Source: Bog-950 sp044225825 (GTDB lineage: Bacteria; Bacteroidota; Bacteroidia; Chitinophagales; LD1). From it: 64,000 bases of DNA. The position numbers were made by a program, and so were the translations under genes. Below, one piece after another: positions 55,280 to 64,000 of the stretch; the first letter of the stretch is position 1, and every line of letters starts with the position of its first letter. The stretch covers positions 558,001 to 622,000 of the forward strand of contig JBGAIB010000001.1 in NCBI GenBank assembly GCA_044225825.1. Reading direction: 5' to 3'. The notes below the pieces were generated by a model. The model made no database searches and was not told where the DNA came from. It worked only from the letters and a program-made list of their open reading frames with translations.

Positions 55280-55975
55280 TTACGAAGCAGCATCAGCCTG
55301 CAGCAACAACTGCGGCAATTGCAACAGGTCCTCAATTAAATGCGTATGCTTTTCGGCTTGCAGCTCGCTGCGCGTGAAGGCCCCGGTAGTTATACCTACT
55401 ACAAAACGGCAGCCTGCAGCATTGCCCTCCTGTAAATCGGAAACAGTATCACCCACCTTGGCAACATTCTGTACATCGGTTACACCAAGGTCTTTCATAG
55501 CCTTAAAAATCATATCAGGTGCCGGCCGGCCATTTGCCACTTCATCGCTAGTAACTGAATGATCGATAACACCGTTCATCCAGCCTAACCGTTTAAGAAT
55601 GGCATCCGCTATATCGCGTGAGAAACCTGTATCCAGGCAAACCCTGATGCCGCATGCTCTTAATTGTTTGAAAGCTTCTTCTGCATTGCGCTTTGGCTTA
55701 ACCGATGGGTCCGTTTCATAAAACGCAATCATCTCCTTTACAAAATCGGCGTGTATGCGGTTAATCAGTTGTTCCAGGTTAGCCTTTACATGATATTGAT
55801 GTTGGAGAATTTCGCGGATGGCGACAGGCTTGGGAATACCCATAACCTTATTTGCTTCATCGCGCATGATATAATAACCGCTTTTCGAGAAAGCGTTTAT
55901 CAATGCCTGATGCACATTGTCTTTATCTTCTACCGTAGTGCCGGCCATATCAAAAACTACCAGTTGTAAAGGCAT
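55280..55975 (-). CDS. PhnX-like HAD hydrolase (phosphonatase-like)
   Basis: A 231-residue HAD enzyme of the TIGR03351 PhnX-like family. FDMAGTTV has nucleophile D9 with Ala at the +2 position as in PhnX. The cap has MGIPK49, aligning with the Schiff-base Lys53 of phosphonoacetaldehyde hydrolase (MGLLK). CLDTGFSRD, GRPAPDMIF and KVGDTVSDLQEGNAAG complete the HAD motifs. It would turn phosphonoacetaldehyde into acetaldehyde and phosphate. It is shorter than classical PhnX (about 265). First gene of the trio, 71 bases before the transporter. Confidence 0.85.
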   Translation of the reverse strand: MPLQLVVFDMAGTTVEDKDNVHQALINAFSKSGYYIMRDEANKVMGIPKPVAIREILQHQYHVKANLEQLINRIHADFVKEMIAFYETDPSVKPKRNAEEAFKQLRACGIRVCLDTGFSRDIADAILKRLGWMNGVIDHSVTSDEVANGRPAPDMIFKAMKDLGVTDVQNVAKVGDTVSDLQEGNAAGCRFVVGITTGAFTRSELQAEKHTHLIEDLLQLPQLLLQADAAS

Positions 55976-56064
55976 ATTTATTATTTAGAACAAAACAAGA
56001 AAAGCCGGAGCAAACGCAGGTTATGGTAATATTAATTATGCAGCCGCAGGCTAAAAAACAGCAC

Positions 56065-56094
56065 AAAAAAGCCCCGCAACTTGCGTTGCAGGGC
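56065..56094 (-). terminator. Terminator of clpB
   Basis: GCCCCGCAAC at 56071-56080 pairs with GTTGCAGGGC at 56085-56094 with one mismatch; on the minus strand TTTTTT follows. Confidence 0.8.
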
Positions 56095-56122
56095 CCACCA
56101 TTCAACCCTCACATGTATATGT

Positions 56123-58744
56123 TTATTCCGTAACCACCTCAGCTGGCCGCGCGGCCGTAAAGGTTAATTCGCCTTCGGTAGCGCTTATGCTGATGGTATC
56201 TCCTTTCTGTGCCTCACCAGCCAATATCATTTTGGAGATGCGGTTCACGATTTCTTTTTGTATGGTGCGTTTCAGCGGCCGGGCACCGTATTGCGGATCG
56301 AAACCTTCTTCGCCCAACCAGTCTAAAGCCTTGTCGGTAATTTCCAGTTTCATTTCCTTCTGAACCAACATCTCTTTTAAGTGCAGCAGTTGCAGCTCCA
56401 CAATATCCCGTATCTGTTTCTTCATCAGCGGACGGAACATCACCACATCATCGATACGGTTCAAAAACTCCGGACGAACACTCTGCTTTAAACGTTCCAA
56501 CACTTCCAGCTTGGTTGTTTCCAACACCGCTACCAGGTTATCTTCCTTCACGTGCTCGAAGTTGCGCTGTATGATATCAGAGCCGATGTTCGAGGTCATG
56601 ATAATCACGGTATTCTTAAAGTTCACCGTGCGGCCTTTGTTATCCGTTAACCGGCCATCGTCGAGCACCTGCAGCAGGATATTAAATACATCCGGATGCG
56701 CTTTTTCGATCTCATCGAACAGGATAACACTATAGGGCTTACGGCGTACCGCTTCGGTTAACTGACCGCCTTCATCGTAGCCTACATATCCCGGAGGCGA
56801 ACCCACCAGGCGGCTTACGCTATGCTTCTCCTGGTATTCGCTCATATCAATGCGCACCATCGCGTGCTCATCATTAAAAAGCGTGTAGCTAAGGGCCTTG
56901 GCTAATTCCGTTTTACCTACACCGGTAGTGCCCAGGAACAGGAAGGAACCAATTGGTTTGCGTTCGTCCTGTAAACCTGCACGGCTACGCCGGATAGCAT
57001 CCGATACTGCTTCTATTGCCTCATCCTGGCCTTTTACACGCTCGCGTAAACGATCTTCGAGATGCAACAATTTTTCTTTCTCTCCTTCCATCATCCTCGT
57101 TACAGGTATACCGGTCCACTTTGACACAATGGAAGCTATTTCCTCCGCCGTAACCTCTTCCTGTAACAAACGCTTTTCAGGTGAAATCTCTGAAAGTTTA
57201 GTTTCCAGTTTCTTGATATCTGTTTCAGCATCTTTTATTTTGCCGTAACGTATCTCGGCTACTTTACCATAGTCGCCTTCGCGTTCCAAACGCTCCGCAT
57301 CCAGTTTCAGGTTTTCAATATCGCGGCGGCGGGCAGTTATCTGGTCCACAATTTCTTTTTCGCTCTGCCATTTGGCTTTAAACTGGTTGCGCTGCTCTTT
57401 CAGGTTGGCCAACTCCTCGTTCAACTCCGATAATTTTTTCTCATCGTTTTCGCGTTTGATCGCCTCCACCTCAATTTCTATCTGCATGATGCGGCGCTCG
57501 ATCTCATCCAATTCTTCCGGTAGCGAGTCCATTTCCAGGCGTAATTTAGCTGCCGCTTCATCTACCAGGTCAATCGCTTTATCCGGTAAGAAACGTTCGG
57601 TAATGTAACGGTCGCTTAAAGTAACCGCAGCAATAATCGCATCATCCTTAATCTTTACTTTGTGGTGGTTTTCATAACGCTCTTTTAAACCGCGCAGAAT
57701 GGAGATGGCATCTTCCACACCCGGTTCGTCAATCATTACCTTTTGGAAACGACGTTCCAACGCTTTGTCCTTTTCAAAGTATTTTTGATACTCGTTCAGC
57801 GTGGTAGCTCCTATGGCACGCAGTTCACCACGGGCAAGTTCCGGCTTAATGATATTAGCCGCATCCATGGCCCCTTCGGTAGCACCTGCGCCAACCAGGG
57901 TATGAATCTCATCTATAAAAAGGATAATGCGTCCTGCACTTTCCTTTACTTCTTTCACTACGCCTTTTAAGCGCTCTTCGAAATCACCCCGGTATTTGGC
58001 ACCTGCCATCAGCGCGCCCATATCCAGTGTGTAGATTACCTTATTCTTCAGATTCTCGGGCACGTCGCCTTTTACAATACGGTGTGCAATGCCCTCGGCA
58101 ATAGCTGTTTTACCAACACCGGGTTCACCCACCAACAGCGGGTTATTTTTTGTTTTGCGCGAAAGGATGTGCATTACGCGGCGTATCTCTTCATCGCGCC
58201 CGATTACAGGATCCAGTTTACCGCTCTTAGCCTGTGCGTTCAGGTTAATGGCGTATTTATCCAAGTTGTTATAACGGGCATCGGCACTTTGTTCAGTTAC
58301 TTTGCTGCCGCGACGTAACTCAAGAATTGCCTGTCGCAGTTTCTTCTCTTCCACGCCATTTTCCTTTAACAGCTTAGCTGTATCATCGCCTATGGTGGCC
58401 AGGGCGAGCAAGAGGGCTTCCACACTCACATAACTATCATCGAACTCTTTGATCAGCTTATTAGCCTGCAGCATCATTTTTGCAAACGCCTGCGAAGGCA
58501 CCAGGTCAGCGGCTTGCCCACTCACCTTTGGCATTTTCTTCAAGCGCTCCTCCACCTTACCTAAAAGAATATTGCGGTTAACTCCCGCTTTTTCCAGGAT
58601 AAAGGGCAACGAGTCGGTATCTGCATCCAGCATACCTTTCAGCATGTGGATAGTTTCCAACTGAGGGTGACCGTTGTTGAAGGCTTCCTGCTGGGCTGCA
58701 CTTAGTGCTTCCAGCGCTTTGGTTGTAAAATTATTTGCGTTCAT
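56123..58744 (-). CDS. clpB: ATP-dependent disaggregase ClpB
   Basis: An 873-residue Hsp100 chaperone that rescues aggregated proteins with DnaK. The Clp N-domain (residues 1-150) is followed by AAA module 1 with GEPGVGKTAIAEG, a coiled-coil middle domain (about 400-530, ILEIE- and KKLETKLSEI-like heptads), and AAA module 2 with GTTGVGKTELAKA. NIGSDIIQ and the C-terminal YGARPLKR are typical. Length is normal. Leader bases 58745-58849 probably hold its promoter. Confidence 0.97.
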   Translation of the reverse strand: MNANNFTTKALEALSAAQQEAFNNGHPQLETIHMLKGMLDADTDSLPFILEKAGVNRNILLGKVEERLKKMPKVSGQAADLVPSQAFAKMMLQANKLIKEFDDSYVSVEALLLALATIGDDTAKLLKENGVEEKKLRQAILELRRGSKVTEQSADARYNNLDKYAINLNAQAKSGKLDPVIGRDEEIRRVMHILSRKTKNNPLLVGEPGVGKTAIAEGIAHRIVKGDVPENLKNKVIYTLDMGALMAGAKYRGDFEERLKGVVKEVKESAGRIILFIDEIHTLVGAGATEGAMDAANIIKPELARGELRAIGATTLNEYQKYFEKDKALERRFQKVMIDEPGVEDAISILRGLKERYENHHKVKIKDDAIIAAVTLSDRYITERFLPDKAIDLVDEAAAKLRLEMDSLPEELDEIERRIMQIEIEVEAIKRENDEKKLSELNEELANLKEQRNQFKAKWQSEKEIVDQITARRRDIENLKLDAERLEREGDYGKVAEIRYGKIKDAETDIKKLETKLSEISPEKRLLQEEVTAEEIASIVSKWTGIPVTRMMEGEKEKLLHLEDRLRERVKGQDEAIEAVSDAIRRSRAGLQDERKPIGSFLFLGTTGVGKTELAKALSYTLFNDEHAMVRIDMSEYQEKHSVSRLVGSPPGYVGYDEGGQLTEAVRRKPYSVILFDEIEKAHPDVFNILLQVLDDGRLTDNKGRTVNFKNTVIIMTSNIGSDIIQRNFEHVKEDNLVAVLETTKLEVLERLKQSVRPEFLNRIDDVVMFRPLMKKQIRDIVELQLLHLKEMLVQKEMKLEITDKALDWLGEEGFDPQYGARPLKRTIQKEIVNRISKMILAGEAQKGDTISISATEGELTFTAARPAEVVTE

Positions 58745-58930
58745 ACTTCTTGTTGTTTACTAGTAACCCACCCTTTAACAGGTTGGTATGCCTGCCTATC
58801 TACAAATTAGCAACCAAACGGTTGAGAAGTAAATTTTGTCAGTTGAACATTGAAAATCAATGACATAAAGGCCGACAAAAGCATAAAAGACCTGCTATTT
58901 TTTCAGGTGCATGAAGAAGTAAGCCTGTAC

Positions 58931-60400
58931 TTAGTAATCAGCTTTAAAATCGCTGAGCAGACTGTCGATCTTATTAACGGTAAGACGAATGCTATCGTCC
59001 CACTGGTTGGAATCGTGCAGGTAAGCTTCGTGCAAAAGTTCTGCTTCGGTAATGCGCAGGTCGGTATAGTCAAGCAGCCTTGCCGCATAGCGCTGCTGAT
59101 AGGGTGGTTTAATTTTTATTTGCTGCATATCAATTGCTACAGGTTTAGCCTGCTGAAAAGCATGCAAACTTTCCTCCAGCAGCTGCAGTTCCACTTCTAC
59201 TGTTGTATCGCTTAAGTTGTATACCTGCATGCCCTGATGCTCAAACGCGCTGTATTGCCTATCGAGCCTGAAGAATTTTCCTGCAGGCGAAAGAATGGCG
59301 GCACTGCAGGCTAATCCCAATCCAATTACCAACAATACCATTACCCCCTTTACAGCCTTGTTGCCTGATTTGATAGCAGGATAATACAATAAGCCAACAA
59401 CTACACCGGCAACCAGCCCGCCTACATGCGCAGCATTATCAATGCCATCCTTTAAACCATATAACAAGTTGAACCCCGCATAGACTGCCAGGTAAATTAA
59501 AATCACCGCACGGTCGGACTTGGTGAAGAGGGGCGTTAGCGCCAGGCCAAGCAGAATGCCGTAACAACCAAAAATAGCGCCTGATGCTCCTGCACTTACT
59601 GTATCGATATGCCACCAGATGCTGATGGCAAAACTGAAAATACCAGTGATGAGATAACCAAGCAGGAACTGCCATTTGCTAAGCACCATCATTAAAAAAG
59701 CGCTGGCAAATAAGAGGGCAATCATATTACCCGCTAAGTGACCAATGCCAAAGTGAACGAAGATAGCGGTTAACAAGCGCCAATATTGTCCGGTAAAAAT
59801 TTGCTCCTTGGAAGCCGCCCCCCATTGAATTACTTTGTCCGTATCGGCATCAAAAAATCCTACTCCGGCAATAACCATAGCTATAAATAGTGCAATGTTA
59901 ATTATAGCTACCCAGGCAACTGCCTGCACCGGGTGATTGGTAAACAACACCTTTAACGCCCACTTAAAAGAACTTTCGTCTTTATCTACCGAACCATTCA
60001 ATTTGCCCAGTTCGGTTTCCTGTAACCGGCGATTGAACTCCATGCGTAACTCGAAGTCCATTGTATTTTCGAATACCGCATGCCAGCCTGCTTCTATCTC
60101 ATCCGCGTAGTGTTGCAGGTCTTGCTCACTCAGAAAATCGCCGTGTATCTGTAATCTGAGCAGATAGCTTTCAGCCGAGGCTTTTGCCACGGCAATAATT
60201 ACCGGTTGTGCCGTTAGGTTTTGATGATAGATCACAGCTCCTAAATCAAATTGCGGTGAAACGGACACCACATCCCAGCGTTGGCCTTCCAATTCGCGTT
60301 TATCGTAAATGAACCGTGCCAATGCCCCGATAATCACCCTAGGTTGTTTACCCTGAGGAGCTTTAAAGGTGCGGCTATAAACTAAGAGGGTATCGTTCAC
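58931..60400 (-). CDS. Rhomboid-family intramembrane serine protease
   Basis: A 489-residue membrane protease. The six-helix rhomboid core (about 150-350) has HLAGNM (H221, N225; oxyanion side), GASG with catalytic Ser273, and catalytic His325 in AAHVGG. The N-terminal 145 residues and the C-terminal 120 residues are extra domains with no family I know. The gene overlaps the end of hutI by four bases (ATGA), so the two are probably translationally coupled; substrate unknown. Confidence 0.9.
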   Translation of the reverse strand: MNDTLLVYSRTFKAPQGKQPRVIIGALARFIYDKRELEGQRWDVVSVSPQFDLGAVIYHQNLTAQPVIIAVAKASAESYLLRLQIHGDFLSEQDLQHYADEIEAGWHAVFENTMDFELRMEFNRRLQETELGKLNGSVDKDESSFKWALKVLFTNHPVQAVAWVAIINIALFIAMVIAGVGFFDADTDKVIQWGAASKEQIFTGQYWRLLTAIFVHFGIGHLAGNMIALLFASAFLMMVLSKWQFLLGYLITGIFSFAISIWWHIDTVSAGASGAIFGCYGILLGLALTPLFTKSDRAVILIYLAVYAGFNLLYGLKDGIDNAAHVGGLVAGVVVGLLYYPAIKSGNKAVKGVMVLLVIGLGLACSAAILSPAGKFFRLDRQYSAFEHQGMQVYNLSDTTVEVELQLLEESLHAFQQAKPVAIDMQQIKIKPPYQQRYAARLLDYTDLRITEAELLHEAYLHDSNQWDDSIRLTVNKIDSLLSDFKADY

Positions 60401-61626
60401 GTTCCGGCAATTACTACACGTTGTATAAGGTTGCTGCCAAAGGAATAAGGCAGGTAAGCCAGTGAAGGGATGGGGCGCGTGATGATGAAATTTGCCCTTT
60501 TACCTATGGCAATACTACCTAATTGATCTTCGACTCCCATGGCATAGGCCGAATTAAGTGTGGCGGCATTAACGGCTTCTTCGGGCAACAAACGCATTTG
60601 AATACAACCCAAACTAACCACCAGATTCATGTTGAACGAAGGAGAAGAACCGGGATTATAATCACTAGCCAGGGCTAAAGGCAAACCGGCATCAATCAAT
60701 TGCCGGCCTTGCGTGTAAGGTATACGCAGGTAAAAAGAACAACCTGGCAAAGCTGTAGGCATTGTTTCCGATTTGCGCAGGGCCTGCACATCGGCATCGG
60801 TTAATACTTCCAGGTGATCTACGCTCAGCGCTTGATGCCTTATGCACGCCTGCACTCCACCAATGGCATTAAACTGATTCACATGCACCTTAGCACGCAA
60901 TCCCAATTTTTCTCCGGCTTCCAGCAGGCGTTCGGTATCTTCCACGCTAAAGTAGCCTTGTTCGCAAAAAGCGTCGATATAGTCTGCAAGACCTTCTGCA
61001 GCAACCTGCGGCAACAGGCGATGCAGCAATAATTGCATATATCCTTCCTTGTTTTCTTTATAGGCAGCAGGGTAGGCATGTGCTCCTAAAAAAGTGGCTT
61101 TAATAGTAAGCTTCGATTGCTGCTTCAAGGAACGAATAACGCGCAGCATTTTTAATTCTCCTGCTTCGCTTAAGCCATAACCGCTTTTTATTTCAATTGC
61201 GCCGGTACCCAGGCTTTCGGCTTCCTGCAATCGTTGCAGGGCAGCGTCCAATAATTGCACCTCACTGGTATCGGCTAGTTTTGCTGCTGAGTTTAAGATG
61301 CCACCACCGCGGGCGGCAATCTGTTCGTAGGTCAAGCCTTTAATCTTATCTACAAACTCCGTTTCGCGCGGACCTGCATGCACTAAATGTGTATGCGAAT
61401 CGCACCAGGCGGGCAGTACGGAGCCACCTGCCGCATCCATCACTTTCTCCGCACGCTCCGGCGCTTGTTGCATGCTACCATAACCACTGATACAGCCATT
61501 TTCAACCAACATATAAGCTTGCTCCAGCGAAGGTAGTTGCGCCATTTCCTGTCCTTTAAGCATGCGCTTACCGGCAGGATGCAGACCATACAGATTTTTG
61601 ATATTGGTGATCAGCAACGATTTCAT
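60397..61626 (-). CDS. hutI: Imidazolonepropionase
   Basis: A 409-residue amidohydrolase of histidine catabolism, opening the imidazolone ring of 4-imidazolone-5-propanoate to N-formimidoyl-glutamate. The metal site DSHTHLVHAG, the substrate segment IAARGGGILNSA, and the later HVNQFNA, SVDHLEVL and ASDYNPGSSPS motifs are clear. The rest of the hut pathway is absent from the window. Coupled to the rhomboid gene. Confidence 0.96.
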   Translation of the reverse strand: MKSLLITNIKNLYGLHPAGKRMLKGQEMAQLPSLEQAYMLVENGCISGYGSMQQAPERAEKVMDAAGGSVLPAWCDSHTHLVHAGPRETEFVDKIKGLTYEQIAARGGGILNSAAKLADTSEVQLLDAALQRLQEAESLGTGAIEIKSGYGLSEAGELKMLRVIRSLKQQSKLTIKATFLGAHAYPAAYKENKEGYMQLLLHRLLPQVAAEGLADYIDAFCEQGYFSVEDTERLLEAGEKLGLRAKVHVNQFNAIGGVQACIRHQALSVDHLEVLTDADVQALRKSETMPTALPGCSFYLRIPYTQGRQLIDAGLPLALASDYNPGSSPSFNMNLVVSLGCIQMRLLPEEAVNAATLNSAYAMGVEDQLGSIAIGKRANFIITRPIPSLAYLPYSFGSNLIQRVVIAGT

Positions 61627-61759
61627 GTAACAATCTTAACTAAAAAGCGCTACACCGCGCAGCAGGCCCTGGGTTTGTTACCTACAAGCCGGGGCTTTTA
61701 ACTTTTGCCTTTACAGGTAGTTTACTATTGTTTATTTTGCATGTATATACCTTAATAGT

Positions 61760-62842
61760 ATGGCCGGCAATTCATTCGGAGAACTTTTTCGCATTACCAC
61801 TTTTGGCGAAAGCCACGGCAAAGCGCTGGGCGTGGTGATTGACGGATGCCCTGCCGGCCTGGAGCTTGATTTTGATTTTATGCAGGATGAACTGGCCCGC
61901 CGCAAGCCCGGCCAATCAGCCATTACCACGCAACGTTTTGAAGCAGATACCTTTCAGGTGCTTTCGGGTGTATTTGAAAAACATACGCTGGGTACACCGT
62001 TGGCGTTTATGATTTTAAATGAAGACCAAAAAAGTGAAGACTACGATAACCTGCAACACGTGTTTCGTCCTTCGCATGCCGATTATACGTACCAAACCAA
62101 ATATGGTTTGCGCGACCACCGGGGTGGGGGACGTTCCAGTGCACGCGAAACAGCTGCCCGCGTATTGGCCGGCGCTGTGGCAAAAACACTTTTAAAACAC
62201 TATGGCATTCAGATAAATGCTTATGTTTCGGCAGTTGGGCCGTTAAAAATGGCCAAGAGTTATCAGCAACTGGATCTTAGCCAAACAGACAGCAACATCG
62301 TGCGTTGCCCCGATGCCGAAACTGCCGAAAAGATGATCGCGCTAATTCAAAATACAAAAGCCAAAGGCGATACCGTTGGCGGCGTAATTACCTGTGTAGT
62401 GAAAGGCACTCCGGTGGGATTAGGCGAACCTGTATTTGACAAACTGCATGCCGATTTAGGAAAGGCCATGTTGAGCATTAACGCCGTGCACGGCTTTGAA
62501 TATGGCAGCGGATTTGCCGGTGCCACTATGAACGGCAGTGAACATAACGATGCGTTTACCAAAACTGCTGAAGGGCAGGTAAGCACTTCCACCAACCATT
62601 CCGGCGGTATACAGGGGGGCATTAGCAATGGCATGGATATTTATTTTAATGTAGCCTTTAAACCGGTAGCAACCTTAATGCAGGCGCAGCAAACGGTGGA
62701 CGACAAAGGCAATGAAGTTGAATTAAAAGCCAAGGGCCGTCACGACCCGTGTGTAGTACCCCGTGCCGTACCTATAGTAGAAGCCATGGCCGCCTTGGTA
62801 CTCGCAGACCATTTGCTACGCAACCGCAGCGCTAAGCTGTAG
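61760..62842 (+). CDS. aroC: Chorismate synthase
   Basis: A 360-residue enzyme that converts EPSP to chorismate with reduced FMN, the last common step of aromatic amino-acid synthesis. ITTFGESHGKALGVVIDGCPAG opens it; RKPGQSAITTQR-type, DHRGGGRSSARETAARV and GHDPC/ RHDPCVVPRAVPIVEAM motifs are all seen. Length is normal. It diverges from hutI and converges with the next gene, overlapping it by eleven bases. Confidence 0.97.
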   Translation: MAGNSFGELFRITTFGESHGKALGVVIDGCPAGLELDFDFMQDELARRKPGQSAITTQRFEADTFQVLSGVFEKHTLGTPLAFMILNEDQKSEDYDNLQHVFRPSHADYTYQTKYGLRDHRGGGRSSARETAARVLAGAVAKTLLKHYGIQINAYVSAVGPLKMAKSYQQLDLSQTDSNIVRCPDAETAEKMIALIQNTKAKGDTVGGVITCVVKGTPVGLGEPVFDKLHADLGKAMLSINAVHGFEYGSGFAGATMNGSEHNDAFTKTAEGQVSTSTNHSGGIQGGISNGMDIYFNVAFKPVATLMQAQQTVDDKGNEVELKAKGRHDPCVVPRAVPIVEAMAALVLADHLLRNRSAKL

Positions 62843-63677
62843 CTGACGGCTGCAGCTCGCCGAACCATTTGCGCTGCACCCAATTCCAATCTAGCAAGGT
62901 TAAATTGAGCACCAGCAGTTCTGCTGATATAATGTGCATGACAAAATAATTAGCCAGGCAGAACAAAAACGAAAGAGCTATTAAAACCCGGTCGAAACGG
63001 CGGGTAAAGAACCCGGTTAAAAAACTTAACTGCAGCGTTACATTTACCAGCAGTACGACATTAGCAACCGATTTGTGGCTGATAAGGTATTCCACTATCT
63101 GTGCTTTCCAACCAGTTGGATGTTGCAGCAAAAGATCAAGTTGTTGTTCCATTAAAATGGCGCTTAACTGCCCATCGTGAAAGGCAGAACCGCGCAGCAC
63201 TTTCCAAAGACCTGCTGAGGCAAAAACATACAGCCAGTAATAGCGTGCTCCCTGCCAAAGCAACTCAAAACGTTCTTCTCTTTTACTCCAAAATGGTATG
63301 GTAAGCACCAGTGCCCCTACCAAACCATGATAATTGTGGTAGGTTACCCAGTTAAAAATAAACTGATATAATAACAGACCGATAGTAGTACCGACAATAA
63401 ACATCCGGCGACCCGTAACCATAGCCAGTATGGGTAACAAAAACAACAGCATATCCAACACCGAGGCTACAAACGGATGGGCAAAGGCATACTGCATTAG
63501 GCCCGTGTTGTAAAAAATCAAATACACCCAATCGTTTGCATCGACCGGCACTACCGGCTGGCCCAGTTGCGAAACAAGGACGCCTTGCATAAAGCGGTAA
63601 AACAACAGCACCAGGATAGCACCGAAAGCAAAATTCAACCGCAGGTTATATTGTTTTGCGAAATCAGCGGACATCAT
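62832..63677 (-). CDS. Integral membrane protein, HTTM/VKGC-like
   Basis: A 281-residue polytopic membrane protein with six or seven hydrophobic helices. WQGARYYWLYVFASAGLWKVLRG and LSFLTGFFTRRFDRVLIALSFLFCLANYFVMH resemble HTTM-type proteins of Bacteroidota, but I cannot match it firmly. It overlaps the following unknown gene (63664-64000) by 14 bases, so the two are probably one operon. Confidence 0.6.
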   Translation of the reverse strand: MMSADFAKQYNLRLNFAFGAILVLLFYRFMQGVLVSQLGQPVVPVDANDWVYLIFYNTGLMQYAFAHPFVASVLDMLLFLLPILAMVTGRRMFIVGTTIGLLLYQFIFNWVTYHNYHGLVGALVLTIPFWSKREERFELLWQGARYYWLYVFASAGLWKVLRGSAFHDGQLSAILMEQQLDLLLQHPTGWKAQIVEYLISHKSVANVVLLVNVTLQLSFLTGFFTRRFDRVLIALSFLFCLANYFVMHIISAELLVLNLTLLDWNWVQRKWFGELQPSATA

Positions 63678-64000
63678 AGTTGAAAATTAATTCGCGGTTA
63701 GTAACAGATGGAATACCGCCGGCGTTATAGGTTGCAGTGATACGAAAAACCTGCATAACATTTTCTTCGACCATACGCATATCGGCAGCATAGGTAAACA
63801 GCCACCTTTTGAACTTAAGATCACTTACGCTATCGCGACCGGAAGTTAATGCTGCATAATGGCGCAGCGGACCCTGTATCATCTCGCCCTGCGAATCCCA
63901 CACATGGTCGTAATCCACCGGATGGCCGGCAATTTCTACCCCATAGGTAGTATAGGCAGTTTTCGTTTCTTGCTTGAGAGAATACATGCCATACAATAGA
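63664..64000 (-). CDS. Unknown protein, C-terminal part (open at window edge)
   Basis: At least 110 residues that I cannot assign. The C-terminal part (QGPLRHYAALTSGRDSVSDLKFKRWLF, FRITATYNAGGIPSVTNRELIF) is soluble in character, with WxxDSQGE near its start. The reading frame stays open to base 64000, so the start may lie outside; a TTG at 63996 and an ATG at 63987 are inside. It overlaps the membrane-protein gene and is probably its partner. Confidence 0.55.
   Translation of the reverse strand, partial: LLYGMYSLKQETKTAYTTYGVEIAGHPVDYDHVWDSQGEMIQGPLRHYAALTSGRDSVSDLKFKRWLFTYAADMRMVEENVMQVFRITATYNAGGIPSVTNRELIFNYDVR

Overview
The window comes from a member of the Bacteroidota, most likely a Chitinophagales-type free-living bacterium. 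The evidence is several proteins with type IX secretion (T9SS) C-terminal sorting domains or a gliding-motility (CHU_C) C-terminus, a TonB-dependent receptor with a carboxypeptidase-like N-domain, the three-gene cytochrome b558-type succinate dehydrogenase/fumarate reductase, a DUF5690 transporter, a tmRNA tag GEYNYAMAA, and promoters with the Bacteroidota -7 box TAnnTTTG. No calculation was run; base composition looks mid-40s % GC by eye.

Layout. 1-2174 (minus): start of glpD overlapping an alkylglycerone-phosphate-synthase-like FAD oxidase. 2175-3095: long non-coding stretch. 3096-6538 (minus): sdhC-frdA-frdB. 6714-8310 (minus): VOC protein and an alanine/saccharopine-dehydrogenase-type enzyme. 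8456-8825 (plus): tmRNA, followed by a copy of its 3' end 160 bp downstream, a ~100-nt nested hairpin and a cluster of GGGGTTACA motifs. 9359-17139 (plus): type I restriction-modification operon in the order hsdR-hsdS-DUF3883 nuclease-like gene-hsdM. 17252-18677 (minus): metallo-beta-lactamase-fold hydrolase and a TetR regulator, each behind a near-identical palindromic operator. 18802-25127 (minus): RND efflux operon plus an unknown membrane-anchored protein. 25215-30174: SDR, C1q/TNF-like secreted protein, acetyl-CoA synthetase, exonuclease III. 30320-33826 (minus): large lectin/PKD/SprB-repeat adhesin. 34080-38144: copper-type P-ATPase and a TPR-LytS histidine kinase, tail to tail. 38254-46322 (plus): small secreted protein, beta-helix protein and a 2103-residue repeat protein with 6 and 24 tandem repeats. 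46542-52144 (plus): TonB receptor, secreted phosphodiesterase/phosphatase-family enzyme and a T9SS protein. 52246-55975: PhnZ-like HD oxygenase convergent with a PhnX-like hydrolase, DUF5690 transporter and TIGR03364-type FAD oxidoreductase. 56123-63996: clpB, hutI-rhomboid, aroC and two genes of unknown role.

How the parts may work together. The most interesting candidate system is 46.5-56.0 kb: an outer-membrane receptor and a secreted phospho-ester/phosphonate-type hydrolase next to intracellular enzymes that match organophosphonate catabolism families (HD oxygenase, FAD amine oxidase, Schiff-base phosphonatase-like HAD) and a membrane transporter. This would be an outside-to-inside route for an organophosphonate. 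The usual 2-oxoglutarate hydroxylase partner and the aminotransferase are not visible. The second is the restriction island beside the tmRNA, where hsdS carries an extra C-terminal domain, a linker with two tRNA T-loop-like sequences, and an adjoining nuclease-like gene.
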